This document shows positions 15,100 through 17,787 of a stretch of DNA of 17,787 nucleotides, piece by piece. The notes under the pieces are model-generated. The model was not told where the DNA came from and made no database searches. It was given only the letters and a program-made list of their open reading frames with translations. This DNA is from an uncultured Eubacterium sp. (lineage in GTDB: Bacteria > Bacillota_A > Clostridia > Lachnospirales > Lachnospiraceae). The DNA is taken from positions 1 to 17,787 of the forward strand of contig CAOKJJ010000099.1 of the NCBI GenBank assembly GCA_948468465.1, in the 5' to 3' direction. The first letter of the stretch is position 1, and each line of letters opens with the position of its first letter. Position numbers and translations under genes: made by a program.

Positions 15100-15514
15100 G
15101 ATGAGTATCCGGTTTGACTCCTATTCTGCAAATGAAGGATTTGCACGGGTCGCGGTCGCGGCCTTTTTAGCAGACATGGATCCGACGCTGGACGAACTTG
15201 CAGACGTAAAAACCGCGGTATCTGAGGCTGTGACAAATTCTATTATTCACGGCTACGAAAACCGCATTGGCAAGATTTATCTGACCTGTGCAAAAGAAAA
15301 ACAGCAGATATTAATTGAAGTGGTAGATTACGGAAAAGGCATTGAAGATGTGCCAAAGGCAAAAGAACCGTTCTATACGACGAGGCCGGAATTGGAACGT
15401 TCCGGCATGGGATTTGCTTTTATGGAAGCATTTATGGATGATGTGGAAGTGGATTCTGCACCGGGGCAGGGCACGACTGTGCGCATGGTCAAACAGTTTG
15501 GGACAGGAGCCTAG
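15083..15514 (+). CDS. spoIIAB: Anti-sigma F factor / serine kinase SpoIIAB
   Basis: This GHKL-type ATPase has 143 residues. It holds sigma-F inactive before septation and phosphorylates SpoIIAA. The N-box is SEAVTNSIIHGYEN with N52, the G1 box VDYGKGIED with D82 and G84, and the G2 box ERSGMGFAFME at about 105-115. R22 in GFARV matches the sigma-F contact arginine of the Bacillus protein. Sequence and length agree closely with Bacillus SpoIIAB. ATG 15083 has GGAGG upstream and lies inside the end of spoIIAA; sigF follows after six bases. Confidence 0.96.
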   Translation: MKDRNEMSIRFDSYSANEGFARVAVAAFLADMDPTLDELADVKTAVSEAVTNSIIHGYENRIGKIYLTCAKEKQQILIEVVDYGKGIEDVPKAKEPFYTTRPELERSGMGFAFMEAFMDDVEVDSAPGQGTTVRMVKQFGTGA

Positions 15515-15520
15515 CAGCCT

Positions 15521-16303
15521 ATGGAGGAGACAATGGCTTTGATCCTGCAGGCACAGCAGGGGGATCCGGGTGCAAAAGAGGAGCTGGTGAAGCAGAATCT
15601 TGGACTGGTAGGAAGCATTGTCAAAAGATTTGAACACCGAGGACATGACAGAGAAGAGCTGTTCCAGATCGGCAGCATCGGCCTGATTAAGGCAATAGAC
15701 AAATTTGACCTTACATATGAAGTGGCATTTTCGACATATGCAGTACCGTTAATCAGCGGAGAAATCCGCAGGTTTTTGCGGGACGACGGATTAGTCCGCA
15801 TCAGCAGGAGCCTGAAAGAAAACGGCTGGCGAATTCGCAAGGCGGCGGAAAAAATCAGTCAGGAAAAAGGCAGGGAGGCATCCATACAGGAACTGTCTGA
15901 AGAAACAGGGCTCAGCCGGGAAGATATCGTGATGGCGGTCGAAGCGAATATGGAAGTGGAATCCATCTACCGCAGCGTCTATCAGTCGGACGGAAGCGAA
16001 CTGTATCTGGTAGACCAGATCGCGGAAGGGAAAGGCGTTGGACAAAAATACGGCACAGGTACGATGCAAAACGGTATCATAGACGGAAACGGAGATCCGG
16101 AAAAAGAGAAAATATTAAACGACATGCTGATCAGGCAGCTGCTCGAAGAGCTGGAAGAAAGAGAGAGACGATTAATAGAACTGCGCTATTTTCAGGATAA
16201 GACACAAGTGCAGACCGCACAGGAGCTGCAGATGAGCCAGGTACAGGTGAGCCGGCTGGAGAAGAAAATACTGCTTAAAATGCGAAAAAAGGCTGTGCAG
16301 TAG
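15521..16303 (+). CDS. sigF: Forespore RNA polymerase sigma factor SigF
   Basis: This sigma-70 family protein has 260 residues. Region 2 has RFEHRGHDREELFQIGSIGL and DKFDLTYEVAFSTYAVPLIS, region 3 VRISRSLKENGWRIR, and region 4 TAQELQMSQVQVSRLEKKIL. The operon with spoIIAA and spoIIAB identifies it as sigma-F rather than the similar sigma-G. ATG 15521 has AGGAG ten bases upstream; ATG 15533 behind GGAGG is nearly as good and would remove four residues. Between regions 3 and 4, residues 169-191 (EGKGVGQKYGTGTMQNGIID onward) are glycine-rich and make the linker about 23 residues longer than in Bacillus sigma-F. The repeat element begins 20 bases after the stop. Confidence 0.95.
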   Translation: MEETMALILQAQQGDPGAKEELVKQNLGLVGSIVKRFEHRGHDREELFQIGSIGLIKAIDKFDLTYEVAFSTYAVPLISGEIRRFLRDDGLVRISRSLKENGWRIRKAAEKISQEKGREASIQELSEETGLSREDIVMAVEANMEVESIYRSVYQSDGSELYLVDQIAEGKGVGQKYGTGTMQNGIIDGNGDPEKEKILNDMLIRQLLEELEERERRLIELRYFQDKTQVQTAQELQMSQVQVSRLEKKILLKMRKKAVQ

Positions 16304-16322
16304 TTTGCGGGATAACTTATGC

Positions 16323-16590
16323 TTTTTGTGGCTATGCGGACGCTGGATGCGGGGCCTGGATTTCGGCTCCTACTCCAGAATGTTAAGAACTCCTAAGCAT
16401 TCTGCATGGACGTAGTGGCCCCGTCCGGTCGCGTCGCGTAGTACCCAAGGGGGCATGCTATCCGCCCCTGGCTAAACGCCAGTGGCTAAAAGTGACGCTG
16501 GGCTGCGCCCCTGATTTATTGAGCAGAATGCTAAGGATTTCTAAACATTCTTCCAACGTCGCCGAAATCCAGGCCCCGCCCCGTATCCAG
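16323..16590. repeat. Interspersed inverted-repeat element, copy 1
   Basis: The left arm (16342-16410) and right arm (16522-16590) are imperfect inverse copies. CGGGGCCTGGATTTCGGC on the left matches the reverse of GCCGAAATCCAGGCCCCG on the right. Nine unmatched bases follow, then CAGAATGTTAAG...CTAAGCATTCTG pairs with its counterpart. The CAGAATG/CATTCTG block is itself a 12-pair hairpin and appears twice. The 111-base centre is G/C-rich and carries further small hairpins (CTGGCTAAACGCCAG). A near-identical left end recurs at 17733. It has no transposase, no convincing ORF and no recognised RNA motif. It fits a non-autonomous (MITE- or REP-like) element or a structured RNA. Confidence 0.8.
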
Positions 16591-16640
16591 CTGGTTTTGA
16601 CTGGCGTTACGGAAATCACAGTGTTAAAAGCTGTCGCGTC

Positions 16641-16687
16641 AAAGGGGGCACACAAGGAAGATAATGCCTCATTGTGTGCCCCTTTTT
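16641..16687. terminator. Bidirectional terminator between sigF and ddh
   Basis: AAAGGGGGCACACAA (16641-16655) pairs with TTGTGTGCCCCTTT (16672-16685) around a 16-base loop. T5 follows on the plus strand and an A3 before the stem gives a short T-run on the minus strand. It lies between convergent sigF and ddh, ten bases after the ddh stop on the minus strand, and should end both transcripts. Confidence 0.8.
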
Positions 16688-16696
16688 ATAAAACAA

Positions 16697-17680
16697 CTAC
16701 AGCATGTGGCTGCGCAGTTCTTCACCGCTTTGGCGGCATAAATAGGCAGGCGCCACGTCAAAAACGGTTTTACAGCCTCTCATGCCTTCCTGATTCATTC
16801 GGTAAGCGGCTCTTGCATAGGCTGCGAGTACGCTTGCTGTGAATTCAGGATTGGAATCCAGTTTCAGGCTGTATTCGATAATATGTTTGTGTTCGTTATC
16901 CCATCCCGTTTTCCCGCTTCGAATCACAAAACCGCCGTGCGGGATACCGCTGTGGTTCTTGTCCAATTCTTCCTGAGAAATAAAATGAACAGTTGTATCG
17001 TAATCCGCAAAATAATTCGGCATTTCTTTAATCTCTTTTTCAATTCTGTCCAAATCAGCGCCATCTTTTGCGACAACAAAGCATTCTCTCGTATGCTTTT
17101 CACGGGTAGATAACTGTGGGGTATCTCCGTTTCGTACAGCTTCTAAAGATGACGGAACAGGAATTGTGTATTGTCTGGCATCGGCAACGCCGTCAATACG
17201 GCGGATCGCATCGGAATGTCCCTGGCTTACACCTTTGCCCCAAAACGTATAATCCGCCCCGTCAGGCAATATAGCGTTTGCATAAACACGATTTAAGGAA
17301 AACATGCCAGGATCCCAGCCGACCGAGATCATGCCTATTTTACCGGATTTTTTTGCCGCACTGTCTACATTTGCGTAATGCTGCGGTATTTTTGCATGTG
17401 TATCGAAGCTGTCAACCACATTGAAATATTTTACATACTCCGGAGTCTGCACAGGCAGATCCGTAGCGCTTCCGCCGCAGATGATCAATACATCTATCTT
17501 ATCTTTATACTCCGGCAGTTCAGAAACAGAGCAGACAGGAGTGTCTTTTGACAGGATGTGTACACTGTCAGCGGGCCTGCGTGTAAATACAGCGGATAAT
17601 TCCATGTCTTCATTTTGTTTTACGGCGCATTCCACGCCGCGGCCAAGGTTTCCATAACCTAAAATACCAATTCGAATCAT
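16697..17680 (-). CDS. ddh: meso-Diaminopimelate D-dehydrogenase
   Basis: The enzyme of 327 residues catalyses NADP-dependent reductive amination of L-2-amino-6-oxopimelate (tetrahydrodipicolinate) to meso-diaminopimelate, the one-step branch of lysine and peptidoglycan synthesis. The N-terminal Rossmann motif is GILGYGNLGRG (G8, G10, G13), followed by VFTRRP for the NADP phosphate. Substrate-domain motifs include ISVGWDPGMFSLNR, WGKGVSQGHSDAIRRI and HGGFVIRSGKTGW. Length is normal. The ATG at 17680-17678 follows AAGAAAGGA. It converges on sigF. Only 52 bases separate the start from repeat copy 2, and I see no clear promoter there, so the promoter may lie within or beyond the repeat. Confidence 0.96.
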   Translation of the reverse strand: MIRIGILGYGNLGRGVECAVKQNEDMELSAVFTRRPADSVHILSKDTPVCSVSELPEYKDKIDVLIICGGSATDLPVQTPEYVKYFNVVDSFDTHAKIPQHYANVDSAAKKSGKIGMISVGWDPGMFSLNRVYANAILPDGADYTFWGKGVSQGHSDAIRRIDGVADARQYTIPVPSSLEAVRNGDTPQLSTREKHTRECFVVAKDGADLDRIEKEIKEMPNYFADYDTTVHFISQEELDKNHSGIPHGGFVIRSGKTGWDNEHKHIIEYSLKLDSNPEFTASVLAAYARAAYRMNQEGMRGCKTVFDVAPAYLCRQSGEELRSHML

Positions 17681-17732
17681 AATATAAAATCCTTTCTTAA
17701 TTTTCAGCTTTCAAATGCGTAAGGTGGTAAAG

Positions 17733-17787
17733 TTTTTGTGGCTATGCGGACGCTGGATGAGGGGCGGGGCCTGGATTTCGGCTCCTA
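17733..17787. repeat. Interspersed repeat, copy 2 (cut by the window edge)
   Basis: Bases 17733-17759 are identical to 16323-16349, and 17765-17787 are identical to 16350-16372. The only difference is a five-base insertion, AGGGG, at 17760-17764. The match runs to the last base, so the copy continues outside. It has the same orientation as the left arm of copy 1 and lies directly upstream of ddh. Confidence 0.85.

Noticed and set aside
16458..16655. Minus-strand 65-codon ORF across the repeat element
   Set aside because: It lies wholly within the inverted-repeat element and terminator stem, has no ribosome site, and the structure explains the sequence better. The plus-strand ORF 16492-16842 is rejected for the same reason and because it runs into ddh.

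Overview
The window looks like chromosome from a spore-forming, Gram-positive anaerobe of the Clostridia, most probably a Lachnospiraceae member. The evidence is the spoIIAA-spoIIAB-sigF operon, spoVAA-spoVAB, a T-box leader on valS, a meso-diaminopimelate dehydrogenase, strong AGGAGG-type ribosome sites and short intergenic gaps. No tRNA, rRNA or CRISPR array was seen. Family names come from reading the translations by eye; no database search was possible.

Layout. (1) 1-1259 is the decayed end of a Tn4451-like mobilisable element: a cut-off ORF, a TnpW-like protein, a frameshifted and truncated MobA/MobL relaxase (all minus strand), and the last 29 codons of a recombinase (plus strand), joined at about 1170 by what looks like an internal deletion. 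(2) 1260-2550 continues the decay: an unrecognised gene broken by two single-base frameshifts and scraps of an iron-sulfur aldo/keto reductase. (3) 2565-6119 holds intact genes: a GNAT acetyltransferase with an extra N-terminal domain, a TIGR04086-like membrane protein, a two-domain bacteriohemerythrin with its own promoter, and coaBC for coenzyme A synthesis. (4) 6121-8195 is a probable forespore operon behind a sigma-G/F-like promoter: a 60-residue membrane peptide, spoVAA, spoVAB and two unrecognised proteins. (5) 8192-11315 is valS under a strong promoter and a valine T-box riboswitch. (6) 11362-14651 carries a FapA/DUF342 polymerising-fold protein, a 47-residue acidic peptide and a zinc-ribbon/TPR membrane protein. 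(7) 14770-16303 is the spoIIA operon, which sets up the first forespore sigma factor. (8) 16304-17787 contains an unexplained inverted-repeat element, a bidirectional terminator, ddh on the minus strand, and the start of a second copy of the same repeat at the window edge.

Two parts of the sporulation programme therefore lie within 10 kb: the SpoIIAA/SpoIIAB/SigF switch that activates forespore transcription, and SpoVAA/SpoVAB, which in Bacillus belong to the dipicolinic-acid channel operon read by sigma-G. The ddh product, diaminopimelate, feeds peptidoglycan and lysine. The best leads for new biology are the interspersed repeat flanking ddh, the small unknown genes in the forespore operon, the roughly 23-residue insertion in SigF, and the hemerythrin whose two domains both lack the same iron ligand.
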